A stretch of DNA of 12,621 nt from Bacteroidales bacterium (lineage in GTDB: Bacteria; Bacteroidota; Bacteroidia; Bacteroidales; UBA932): contig JAFYIK010000274.1 of assembly GCA_017538685.1 (NCBI GenBank), forward strand, positions 1 through 12,621, written 5' to 3'. How positions within the stretch are numbered: the stretch's first letter is position 1; each line of letters begins with the position of its first letter. Below the pieces are notes generated by a model, which ran no database searches, was not told the origin of the DNA, and worked only from the letters and a program-made list of their open reading frames with translations. Below are positions 1 through 7,403 of the stretch, piece by piece. The translations under genes and the position numbers were made by a program.

Positions 1-70
1 TATTCTGTGTTACACTTTCACTGTGTGCTTCTGAATCGTTGTACTATGAGTGCCCAACAATCTTTCAACA

Positions 71-1009
71 TCAGTGAATGTTTTTTCTCCAAGGACCGGG
101 ATCCGTCAGGATGAGCCGGTCCAGGAGGTCGGAAAGATCGTAACGGCTCCGCGTGATGTCATACACCGCATACTCCATTTGGTGGCTGACACTGACGGCG
201 GCGAAGGATCGATCTCCTTTCGTGAAGGTCAATATCGACCTGTCCAACCCATCCGCGACCACGGCAAGGTCCGTCCCCACCATTCGTTCCAATGCTTCCC
301 GAGTCCGGTAACCCCGGCAGCAAACCCGGGCAAATCCGAGGTTCCGAAGACGGATGACCCCGTGGATGCCGCAGCAGTCTCCGAAGCAGAGCCACTCCGG
401 CGTGCTCTCCTTATACTTGAGCAGCGTCCTGTGGAAAGGCGCGCCGCAAGCGGAGAAGTTGGTCCAATTGCCTGCAAAGCCCCAACATTGGATGAAGCAA
501 AGCATTTTCGGAGCGATGCCCCGGCTGCAGTAAAGCTGTTGGAAGGTCGCCAGCCCTTCCCCGCATACGAACAATACGGAGAGCCTCTCCGGCCCGTGTT
601 CCTCTCCCCTGTTCGCATTCCGCTCAAACACCACCCAACTCGCACAATGCCTAGGGCCACCGTGCCCAAGGAAAGAGTCCCAATAGCCCCCACGACGGCC
701 ATCCCCCCGCTCGGGCGCCATCTCCAAAGTCCACCCCTTGGGAATGTATTCCGAAGGTTCCAAATGTCGATGGGCAATCACGTGATACCCCAGCATCGTT
801 CGCGTATCCGCTAAAAACTCCCGCTCGGAGACATCAAAGTCGCAATACACGAAGCTGTTCACCCCGAGACTGCGCCAAGCGGTATTGCACAACTTGATGG
901 GTCTACCGTCAGTCCGGCTGGCCGGATAATACACGGAGTCACGCAGAAGGTCATCCAGAGGGACAGGCCCGTTCTTGATCTGTTCGTAAGTAAGGTCGTT
1001 CAGTTTCAT
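71..1009 (-). CDS. Cysteine-rich protein of unknown function, 312 aa
   Basis: I do not recognise this family. The minus-strand frame stays open to 1261, but I place the start at the ATG at 1009-1007. Residues upstream of it are low-complexity and Ser/Arg-rich, while the sequence after it (MKLNDLTYEQIKNG) reads like normal protein. The predicted protein has no signal peptide or membrane segment. It has 13 cysteines, 11 of them between residues 122 and 231, including the pairs C212-C213 and C230-C231. That could mean metal binding, but no standard zinc-finger spacing is obvious. Aromatic/Gly-rich strands (CWGFAGNWTNF near residue 175) suggest a globular enzyme-like fold. It is G+C-rich, like the genes at the right end of the window, and diverges from the A+T-rich restriction-modification genes. 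A long overlapping plus-strand frame (50-814) was rejected as a shadow. The gene call is fairly safe; the function is unknown. Confidence 0.68.
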   Translation of the reverse strand: MKLNDLTYEQIKNGPVPLDDLLRDSVYYPASRTDGRPIKLCNTAWRSLGVNSFVYCDFDVSEREFLADTRTMLGYHVIAHRHLEPSEYIPKGWTLEMAPERGDGRRGGYWDSFLGHGGPRHCASWVVFERNANRGEEHGPERLSVLFVCGEGLATFQQLYCSRGIAPKMLCFIQCWGFAGNWTNFSACGAPFHRTLLKYKESTPEWLCFGDCCGIHGVIRLRNLGFARVCCRGYRTREALERMVGTDLAVVADGLDRSILTFTKGDRSFAAVSVSHQMEYAVYDITRSRYDLSDLLDRLILTDPGPWRKNIH

Positions 1010-1107
1010 TTCTATTGTCTTTACAGTCACTAGTACCAAAGACAACGAAATATCTTTCAAGTGTTTTTCTGCAATAAGATGTGTGCTCTCCCGTAGTATA
1101 TTAGAGT

Positions 1108-1344
1108 ATGACGACCACTTGGAATGAGACGATTTTTGCGGGGATCCGCAGAGTGAACCAATGCCTTTACTCGAGCCAGCACCCCGAGAAAGCCGAAGCG
1201 ATGCTATATATGATGGAAGACTGCCTCTGCTCTGGCGACGGCTTGAGCCCGAAAACGACATTTAGGGCAAAGAATGAGAAGGTTGTGGATGGGGATGTAA
1301 AAGGGGAAATGAATAAACCATCTATCTCTTTATATTCTTTTTAG
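1108..1344 (+). CDS. Small ORF, 78 aa; possible remnant of an interrupted gene
   Basis: Unrecognised. The first 52 or so codons (to about 1265) share the higher G+C of the left flank and read like soluble helical protein, for example RRVNQCLYSSQHPEKAEAM. The tail is A+T-rich, and its stop lies inside the promoter of the downstream methyltransferase. This pattern fits the 5' end of a native gene cut off where the A+T-rich restriction-modification block joined. A chance frame is also quite possible: there is no ribosome binding site or clear promoter in front of its ATG, and the opposite strand is open as well. Confidence 0.22.
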   Translation: MTTTWNETIFAGIRRVNQCLYSSQHPEKAEAMLYMMEDCLCSGDGLSPKTTFRAKNEKVVDGDVKGEMNKPSISLYSF

Positions 1345-1371
1345 ATTATCGGCTATTTTTCCTTAAATTTG
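1341..1371 (+). promoter_or_regulatory. Bacteroidota-type promoter for the restriction-modification operon
   Basis: A perfect -7 element TAAATTTG (1364-1371) lies 19 bases after a weaker -33 element TTAG (1341-1344; consensus TTTG). Transcription would begin near 1378, giving a leader of about 18 bases before the ATG at 1396. This supports starting the methyltransferase at 1396 and not at the in-frame TTG at 1369, because that TTG is part of the -7 element. Confidence 0.62.
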
Positions 1372-1395
1372 CTTTTGAGAAATAAGATTGAAATT

Positions 1396-2553
1396 ATGAG
1401 ACGAAAGAGAACAGTATCATATAAGGTATCAACTGTCAGAGAAGCCAAATCTATTGCATTGGATTATTTAAATAGCCTCAATTTAGAGAAAAACACTAAA
1501 TTTGGGTTACCCGAGATTGATGACAGATTTGATATTTGGCGTGTGCCTGTTCTTTCTTCAGTAGGTGGGAAAATCGGGGAGATCGTCATTGATGCCATCA
1601 CGGCTATTGTCGACGAAGCAAAGACAACAACTGGAGAGCTTCTCGAGTATCGATTAGATGGATGCGAAGAGGTCAAAAAGATAGCTATTGAAAAAAAGAT
1701 TCCCACAATTTCCACATTGTTAAATACAATTTGTCTCGGCGATTCTGAAGTGGAATTGTCCAATATGCCTGAAGAGTGTGTGGATCTCGTTTTTACTTCT
1801 CCACCATATTTTAACGCGAAACCCGAGTATTCTGAGTATGTATCATACGAGGATTATCTTCTTAAAATGAAGCGAATCATACATCAATGCCATCGTGTTT
1901 TGAATGAGGGGCGGTTTTTCGTCTTGAATGTTTCTCCGATTCTTCTTAGGAGAGCAAGCCGCAATGAGGCCTCCAAAAGGATAGCTGTCCCTTTTGATTT
2001 TCATCGTCTTTTTATTGAAGAGGGGTTCGAGTTTATTGATGATATCATTTGGGTAAAGCCCGAAGGGGCCGGATGGGCTACCGGGCGAGGAAGAAGGTTT
2101 GCTGCCGACCGGAATCCATTACAGTATAAGCCAGTACCAGTAACGGAATACGTATTAGTCTATAGAAAAAAGAGTAATCGACTCATTGATTGGTTAATTA
2201 GAAAACATCCGGACCAAGAAGCCGTAGAGGGCTCCAAGATTGAGGATGGATACGACGTGACTAATGTTTGGCAAATTACACCGGCTCATAATAAAAAGCA
2301 TCCCGCCGTATTCCCTATTGAATTAGCCGAAAAGGTGATTCGTTATTATTCGTTCAAAAATGACGTTGTCCTCGATCCATTTGCCGGGACAGGGACAACT
2401 GGAAAAGCGGCCCTAAAACTAGGGAGACGATTCGCTATGGTTGAGCAAGACGCAGAGTATATGGAAACGATTACTGAATTCTTTGGACCGCTTACCAATT
2501 CCTGCGCAATTAATTGGATTAATGTTCACAATGCAAATAATACACTATTCTAA
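1396..2553 (+). CDS. Type II DNA methyltransferase, beta class, probably N4-cytosine
   Basis: Transfers a methyl group from S-adenosylmethionine to a DNA base and so protects host sites from the partner endonuclease encoded next. Of its 385 residues, catalytic motif IV is TSPPY (134-138) and the AdoMet-binding motif I is [10 protein letters not shown] (327-336). Motif IV coming before motif I defines the beta class. SPPY, as opposed to DPPY, is typical of N4-cytosine enzymes, although some N6-adenine enzymes also carry SPPY. A conserved stretch [19 protein letters not shown] lies near residues 240-258. About 110 residues precede the catalytic fold, more than in minimal members of the class, and may be an extra domain. 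The start is the ATG at 1396, because the upstream TTG lies in the promoter. The stop overlaps the ATG of the endonuclease gene (TAATG), implying translational coupling. Codon use is A+T-richer than in the flanking genes, suggesting acquisition by transfer. Target specificity cannot be read from the sequence; a CfrBI-like specificity is only a guess. Confidence 0.9.
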   Translation: MRRKRTVSYKVSTVREAKSIALDYLNSLNLEKNTKFGLPEIDDRFDIWRVPVLSSVGGKIGEIVIDAITAIVDEAKTTTGELLEYRLDGCEEVKKIAIEKKIPTISTLLNTICLGDSEVELSNMPEECVDLVFTSPPYFNAKPEYSEYVSYEDYLLKMKRIIHQCHRVLNEGRFFVLNVSPILLRRASRNEASKRIAVPFDFHRLFIEEGFEFIDDIIWVKPEGAGWATGRGRRFAADRNPLQYKPVPVTEYVLVYRKKSNRLIDWLIRKHPDQEAVEGSKIEDGYDVTNVWQITPAHNKKHPAVFPIELAEKVIRYYSFKNDVVLDPFAGTGTTGKAALKLGRRFAMVEQDAEYMETITEFFGPLTNSCAINWINVHNANNTLF

Positions 2554-3695
2554 TGGCAGAGAAAAAACAAATCCAAAAACCTTATCTTCTCGACTTTATA
2601 CCCAAAACCGGCTTAAGTCTTGTAAAATACAAGAGACAACAGTTTATAGACAAGCTTGGATTAGAGGTTGTACAAGACGTTGTCGCTTCAATAATGAAAG
2701 GGAAGAATGTTAGAGATCTTACTGAAGGGCTTACTCAACGTCGTGTTTTGATGGAAACCGCTTCGGTCCTTAAGACCTATTTAGATGCAATGAACTCCAC
2801 TGATGATTTTGAGAACAATTTATCTAAAATCATCAAAGCGGATGTTTCTTTGAAAATGAGTGCTTCGCAAAAAGCCTATCTATTCTGGTTTGTTGGCTTA
2901 ACTGGGAAGAGTATTCAAAATGTGGTTCGCGATGATGAACTTACAAAGTATTTCGAAGTATTCAATCATAATCTTAGGGATATTTCTGAAGACGTTAAAA
3001 GCACCTATGGTGATCTCTCACTCATCGCTAAATTTGGCGAAAAAGAACTCTCTTTAGAATGGCCTAATCTCATCCGACTTCTATTAGCTATTGGAGCATC
3101 TACTCTTACAATTCGTGGTTCAGAGAAGTCTTTGTATGGGAAAACCTTTGAAGTACTTGTCTTAGGTTCCGTACTTACTTTATTGGGATTTGATCACATT
3201 GACAAATGTGACGAATCAAGGGATCGTCAGGTATTTTGGCTCTCTGAAAGAGAGGACAAAAGGGAGAGTGATGCCACCCTCCTTGTTGGTAATGGCCACG
3301 GAGTTCGCTTTGATATCGGCTTTATAGGGAAAGGCAATACTGAGATCAGTTTGGATAAAGTAAGTAGATATGAACGTGAAATGGAAAGGGGGGGGAAGAA
3401 TAATGAGATGTCAACAATTATCCTCGTGGATAAGATTGGCAAGAATAGCCGTATTACAGAGATGGCAAATAATATAAACGGAACCATCCTCCAGATGAGC
3501 CATCCTCACTGGGTTTATAATCTTGCTAAAACTCTCGAAACCAAATGCGATTATCGCTCTGATATTCTCAATAAATCCAAAGAAGAATCTCTGCTTTATA
3601 TAGAAGAAAAGATGAAAAATATTCATCTTGAAAAGTTCCTTAAATATGCCCCAACAACGCAAAAGAAGAAAGAGGGAGGACAAGGGGGAAAATGA
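2553..3695 (+). CDS. Probable type II restriction endonuclease, CfrBI-like
   Basis: Predicted to cut DNA at the site protected by the methyltransferase it overlaps (shared base in TAATG at 2551-2555). It has 380 residues. The N-terminal half is helical and of unknown role. A likely nuclease core lies at about residues 193-275: a helix with E200 (YGKTFEVLVLGS), then the strands RESDATLL (D240) and VRFDIGFIGKG (D254, K260), followed by E264 and K269. This resembles a PD-(D/E)XK-type arrangement, but the exact catalytic set is my inference. Resemblance to the CfrBI group comes from memory of the family and from the N4-type partner, without a search. The C-terminus is short and basic. There is no separate promoter and no controller-protein gene, so expression probably depends on the methyltransferase transcript. 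A run of eight G falls in codons 279-281 and could switch the gene off by slippage. Confidence 0.72.
   Translation: MAEKKQIQKPYLLDFIPKTGLSLVKYKRQQFIDKLGLEVVQDVVASIMKGKNVRDLTEGLTQRRVLMETASVLKTYLDAMNSTDDFENNLSKIIKADVSLKMSASQKAYLFWFVGLTGKSIQNVVRDDELTKYFEVFNHNLRDISEDVKSTYGDLSLIAKFGEKELSLEWPNLIRLLLAIGASTLTIRGSEKSLYGKTFEVLVLGSVLTLLGFDHIDKCDESRDRQVFWLSEREDKRESDATLLVGNGHGVRFDIGFIGKGNTEISLDKVSRYEREMERGGKNNEMSTIILVDKIGKNSRITEMANNINGTILQMSHPHWVYNLAKTLETKCDYRSDILNKSKEESLLYIEEKMKNIHLEKFLKYAPTTQKKKEGGQGGK
3388..3395 (+). repeat. G8 homopolymer inside the endonuclease gene
   Basis: Eight consecutive G form codons 279-281 (AGG GGG GGG). Gain of one G brings a TAA stop three codons later. Loss of one G gives a frame that stops about 30 codons later. 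Either change would remove the last 70-100 residues. Runs of this kind act as phase-variation switches in several bacterial restriction-modification genes; activity here is inferred. Confidence 0.85.
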
Positions 3696-4579
3696 ATAAG
3701 GGCAAAAATGAAGAATAGATCATAATCTTGAAGGATGTCATCTCCACACTTCCTTGCCTATTCATCCCACTTTCCATCTGAAGGTATTATTCGCGAGCGG
3801 GGATTTGTTTAGAAAAGAGAGTTCCTGTTTGAAAGGTTCATCCCCTTTTCTGATGGCGGGGCATTCCATTGGTATGTCTATAAGCAGATAGACCTAACCG
3901 ACTCATCGACGCGATTGGCTATGTGCGCTTATTTCCGTTTTTGCCGTGGTCCTTCATCTCAGTTCCATTGATGGTGGTATGGACCATCAGGACAACGGGC
4001 TTTTCCTCCGTGTTCTCCTCATCCATCTTGTTCAGGATGGTTGGATGACTGCCGGACGTTCTAAAATCATATGGGGAAAGGCAACAATTTAACCGTTCTA
4101 TAGGCGGACAATGAACTTATCTTGCCAACCGTCTTCTGCATCCGTCAAATTGGCGGAAGGGGCCACCCCGACTAAGCGAACATCTGCCGCATCCCAAACC
4201 GAACTGTAGGCCTAAAAGCAGAATCATAGTTTCCAGCCGTGAAAACGATGCTCATTTCCGGATTCTCCCGGGCGAATTCCACAAAGCGTTCATTGAAAAA
4301 GCGCCGAGTGAATGCGAGAACTACTGAATGTCGAAGATATCGTCGCAAACAATTAGAGCATCGGGACATTCCTTCCAGCACCAGAACTTCAATCGCTTGA
4401 AAAAAAGTTAATGTTCGTCCTCTCGGCCATTATTCTGATAGAATCGGCAATATGGGGGGCTGATTGCTTAGGGTGGGCTGAACGAAAACATCACATATAT
4501 TTCCTGTAAAAAAAGTACTCTTATAAACCGAACATAATTAATTACATCCGAAGCGTTTTGAATGAGCGAGAAGCATTGG
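3696..4579. other. Gene-poor spacer with decayed-looking coding pieces
   Basis: No intact gene is visible in this stretch of nearly 900 bases. The right end (4440-4579) is A+T-rich upstream sequence of the Z1 gene. The middle holds minus-strand frames that look like broken coding sequence and are listed separately. I see no convincing terminator behind the endonuclease gene, and no tRNA or repeat array. Confidence 0.6.
3919..4434 (-). pseudogene. Possible degraded minus-strand gene remnant
   Basis: Several protein-like pieces occur in different minus-strand frames. The piece at 4381-4172 contains RFVEFARENPEMSIVFTAG and ends in a stop. An overlapping frame just upstream reads CPDALIVCDDIFDIQ before its own stop. 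Further along, a 65-codon open stretch ending at 3919 contains EEKPVVLMVHTTINGTEMKD. The pieces read like fragments of one or more genes broken by frameshifts and stops. No family is recognised. The pieces could also be chance open frames; the main support is that residue composition looks natural while no frame is complete. Confidence 0.28.
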
Positions 4580-4609
4580 TTGGCATTTGTTGAATAATTC
4601 GTATCTTTG
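4580..4609 (+). promoter_or_regulatory. Bacteroidota-type promoter for the Z1 gene
   Basis: A -33 TTG (4580-4582) is followed after 19 bases by a perfect -7 element TATCTTTG (4602-4609). Transcription would start near 4616, about 20 bases before the ATG at 4637. An in-frame TTG at 4607 belongs to the -7 element and cannot be the usual start. Confidence 0.75.
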
Positions 4610-4636
4610 AAGCAACTAATAACCTATCTATTTACT

Positions 4637-7282
4637 ATGGATTTAAAAGCTATTGTTACGATCGCTGATTGTGATCGCGAGATCAGTATTCGTGAAAATT
4701 ATTTAAAGACGAACAACGTCCCGCCTTTTGTGGTCACTACCCTTCAGAAGGAAATTGCAGAATTAAATACACACAAAGCAAAGCTTACAGGTCCCATTTC
4801 CATCTATGATAGTTTAAAAACAAAGATAGGTTATAGTCAGCCCCTTCAGCAATGCATTAAAGAGGCATTTGATCATCTGACAGATCCTAAAGTTGACGAC
4901 CCCACCATTCCAGGTTTACTCTTGGGAAGAATTCAATCCGGCAAAACGAGGGCATTCGTAGGAATTATGGCGATGGCCTTCGATAATGGATTTGACGCTT
5001 GTGTCGTCTTGACTAAACCTGATGATGGCCTTGTTATGCAGACCAAAGCTAGAATGGAAAATGATTTCAAGGATTTTCTTGACACAAGTTGCATTTACAA
5101 CGAGAATGTCGTTGCTGTGTACAACGTTGAAAAGTCAATAACGCTTTCTCCGCTTCAGTGTTGTTATAAAAATATCTTTGTTCTACACAAGAACAGAAGG
5201 CTCGTGGTGATGAAAAAGGTTTTGGATAGCTATTTTCAAAACAAAAAGGTACTCATCATTGATGATGAAGCGGACTTCGTGAGTCGAACTTACTATGTTA
5301 AACAGAAGAGCGTTGTTGGTGGAGTCACCGGCTTTCGGATTGACGATTTAACAAGTAATCCTCTCGTCAGCTGTTATTATCTGCAAGTTACAGCGACTCC
5401 CTATTCCTTGTTGCTACAACCTAATGAAACAATCGACGTTAAAAATGGTGTCCTTTCTTGCTTCCATCCCCGCTTTACAGTGTTAGTCCCGACTCACGAT
5501 CGATATGTTGGCGGCAAGCAATACTTCGAACGGGCATTGGACCCTCAATCTATGTATTCTTACTTGTTTCATCCAATCTCAGACATTTGCCTTGACAGAT
5601 TACTCTCAAAGAATGAAGACCAAAGAATAACAAGGAATGCGGCGACCCATATTTACTTTCAAGATTTGAGAGACGCGTTGATGAGTTATTTCGTTGGTTC
5701 TTCCATTAGACGCGAACAAGAATTCACCTTGCATCGGGTTCATTACAAAACCAGTTTCCTGATCCATTGCGCTATTGAAAAGGACGACCACCTATACGAA
5801 AAGAAGATTCTCGACATTATTCTAAATGCCTGGAGAAGAGACGTTTTACAGCAAAATACCGCTCAATTACGCAAAGCTTTTGACAAGGCATACGATGATT
5901 TCATAGATTCAAACAGAGCGGGCAACAACTGTATTGATCCGGCAAAGAACAAAAAGGAACTGAATAATCTTTCTATGCCTTCCAGAACAGATGTATGGGA
6001 TGATTTCTTAAGTGTTATCAATCAAACAGGGTATTCTGTACAGTGCATCAATGGTGACACAACAGACGATCCCAATCTTTACGAAAAAGATGGGCAATTG
6101 AAATTACCTTCGTTTCTGAATATCTTCATTGGCGGTTTTAAAGCAGACAGGGGCATTACCATTGACAATATGATCGCATTTATGTATGGACGCCGTACCA
6201 AAAATGGAGGATCGGCCAATACAATCCTACAACATATGCGACAGTATGGAAACAGGTCCGAAGAAGATCTTTCCGTTACCAGATTCCATACAACATATGC
6301 CCTATATGACAAGTTGAAGGATATTTACAATACCGATGAAAGCCTTAGGGATTTCTTTGCCAATAACGCGACTCCAACAGTAACTTACATTGACTATGAT
6401 CCTACAACTGCCACATATAGATTATGCAGCCCCCAACAGACACGAATGTCTTCCCTTCGTGCTTACGGGAAATTTGGGCGTTTAATTGCGACTCCTGGGT
6501 TCCAGACAGGGAACGCTGCAACTATATCTCCAACCATTCAAAGTATTGATAAAGAGTTGACATCAGCCGCTCTGGAAAAAACACCCTTCAAGATGGATAA
6601 GGCAGATGCATATCGCATTCTTAATCTGATTAAATCAACCCTTATCTATTCTGGTCCAACCTCTCAGTGGGATCCCAAGACAATGGTCGAGGCCATTGAG
6701 AAGTTTGGTCATCAAGATGGACAAATCTGGGCATACTATGCAACAAATAGAAATCTGGCTCGCCTAAAAAAGAATGGACGATTTGAAGATGCTCCCGAAG
6801 ATGGTAAGACTGACACGCCAATTGCAACCGCATATGCTACTGACAGACCATTTTTGATGTTTATAAAAGAAAATGGCGATAGAACAATTGGGTGGAACGG
6901 AACGCCGTTTTACTGGCCCGTGCTCAGATTGCCAAACAATATACAGCCCAATATCTTTTGTGATGGTGCTATCAATGCACCTCGACAGAACGCACAACTG
7001 GTTGTAACTCTCCCCGATGGATCGACCATCAATAAAGGAGGGGTACAAGACACTCTCATTGAATGCATCAAAATAGCAAATCCCCAGACTGTCCAAAACT
7101 TGAATATTCAATATCGAAAGAATAATCTTGTCTTCTCCGCCGGCAGATGCCCCAATGGTTATTCTACTATTATTGCAAAACAGTATTATTTGCGTAAAGG
7201 AATCAACAGCCAACAGGCGGTTAAGTTTCTGAATGATATTTCTTCAAAATTAAATCTCGGTTGGAACATTTCTTTACAATAG
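4637..7282 (+). CDS. Z1-domain superfamily-2 helicase/ATPase
   Basis: A large nucleic-acid-dependent ATPase of the Z1 type, a family known from restriction-modification-like defence loci where it is thought to translocate on or remodel DNA. Its 881 residues show the full helicase set: Walker A GRIQSGKT (97-104), Walker B DDEAD (209-213), motif III TATP (252-255), a motif V-like segment GGFKADRGITID (499-510), and the motif VI-like QHMRQYGNR (532-540) with its arginines. The linking region at about 270-450 and the C-terminal 300 residues carry no motif I recognise. The start is set at the ATG at 4637 because the TTG at 4607 lies in the promoter. The gene follows the restriction-modification pair at a distance and precedes two unknown genes. 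The usual Z1 companions (MORC/MutL-type ATPase, PD-(D/E)XK nuclease, AIPR protein) are not visible in the window. Codon use is A+T-rich, fitting horizontal acquisition. Confidence 0.88.
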   Translation: MDLKAIVTIADCDREISIRENYLKTNNVPPFVVTTLQKEIAELNTHKAKLTGPISIYDSLKTKIGYSQPLQQCIKEAFDHLTDPKVDDPTIPGLLLGRIQSGKTRAFVGIMAMAFDNGFDACVVLTKPDDGLVMQTKARMENDFKDFLDTSCIYNENVVAVYNVEKSITLSPLQCCYKNIFVLHKNRRLVVMKKVLDSYFQNKKVLIIDDEADFVSRTYYVKQKSVVGGVTGFRIDDLTSNPLVSCYYLQVTATPYSLLLQPNETIDVKNGVLSCFHPRFTVLVPTHDRYVGGKQYFERALDPQSMYSYLFHPISDICLDRLLSKNEDQRITRNAATHIYFQDLRDALMSYFVGSSIRREQEFTLHRVHYKTSFLIHCAIEKDDHLYEKKILDIILNAWRRDVLQQNTAQLRKAFDKAYDDFIDSNRAGNNCIDPAKNKKELNNLSMPSRTDVWDDFLSVINQTGYSVQCINGDTTDDPNLYEKDGQLKLPSFLNIFIGGFKADRGITIDNMIAFMYGRRTKNGGSANTILQHMRQYGNRSEEDLSVTRFHTTYALYDKLKDIYNTDESLRDFFANNATPTVTYIDYDPTTATYRLCSPQQTRMSSLRAYGKFGRLIATPGFQTGNAATISPTIQSIDKELTSAALEKTPFKMDKADAYRILNLIKSTLIYSGPTSQWDPKTMVEAIEKFGHQDGQIWAYYATNRNLARLKKNGRFEDAPEDGKTDTPIATAYATDRPFLMFIKENGDRTIGWNGTPFYWPVLRLPNNIQPNIFCDGAINAPRQNAQLVVTLPDGSTINKGGVQDTLIECIKIANPQTVQNLNIQYRKNNLVFSAGRCPNGYSTIIAKQYYLRKGINSQQAVKFLNDISSKLNLGWNISLQ

Positions 7283-7403
7283 CGTCAGAAGAGGAAAGAG
7301 TATCTGAAGGTATTCGAAGTCTGCTTGAAGAGTGGGCCGGCACCGAAGTTTTATTATCTATCTGAAATAATCCGCGGTCAGGAAACTGAATACAGATAAC
7401 CAT
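7283..7403 (+). other. Short gap after the Z1 gene with a coding-like alternative frame
   Basis: The reading frame shifted by -1 relative to the Z1 gene stays open through 7365 and reads like an acidic helix (ASEEERVSEGIRSLLEEWAG). It may be the true end of the Z1 protein beyond a frameshift, a remnant of a lost gene, or chance. The rest is a short leader before the ATG at 7404. No separate promoter is clear, so the next gene is probably read from the Z1 transcript. Confidence 0.25.

Noticed and set aside
50..814. Long plus-strand open frame opposite the cysteine-rich gene
   Set aside because: Its translation is Pro/Arg-rich and low in natural structure, while the minus strand gives a balanced protein with a plausible ATG. 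It is a shadow caused by high G+C.
1020..1045. Possible minus-strand promoter (TGTCTTTG) for the cysteine-rich gene
   Set aside because: It has one mismatch in the -7 element and no TTTG at 19-21 bases upstream; too weak to annotate.
1010..1261. N-terminal extension of the minus-strand cysteine-rich protein to 1261
   Set aside because: The extra 84 residues are Ser/Arg-rich low-complexity sequence, and the ATG at 1009 gives a normal start.
1369..1371. TTG start for the methyltransferase
   Set aside because: This TTG is the last part of the -7 promoter element TAAATTTG, upstream of the expected transcription start.
4607..4609. TTG start for the Z1 protein
   Set aside because: It is part of the -7 element TATCTTTG; the ATG at 4637 lies correctly downstream.
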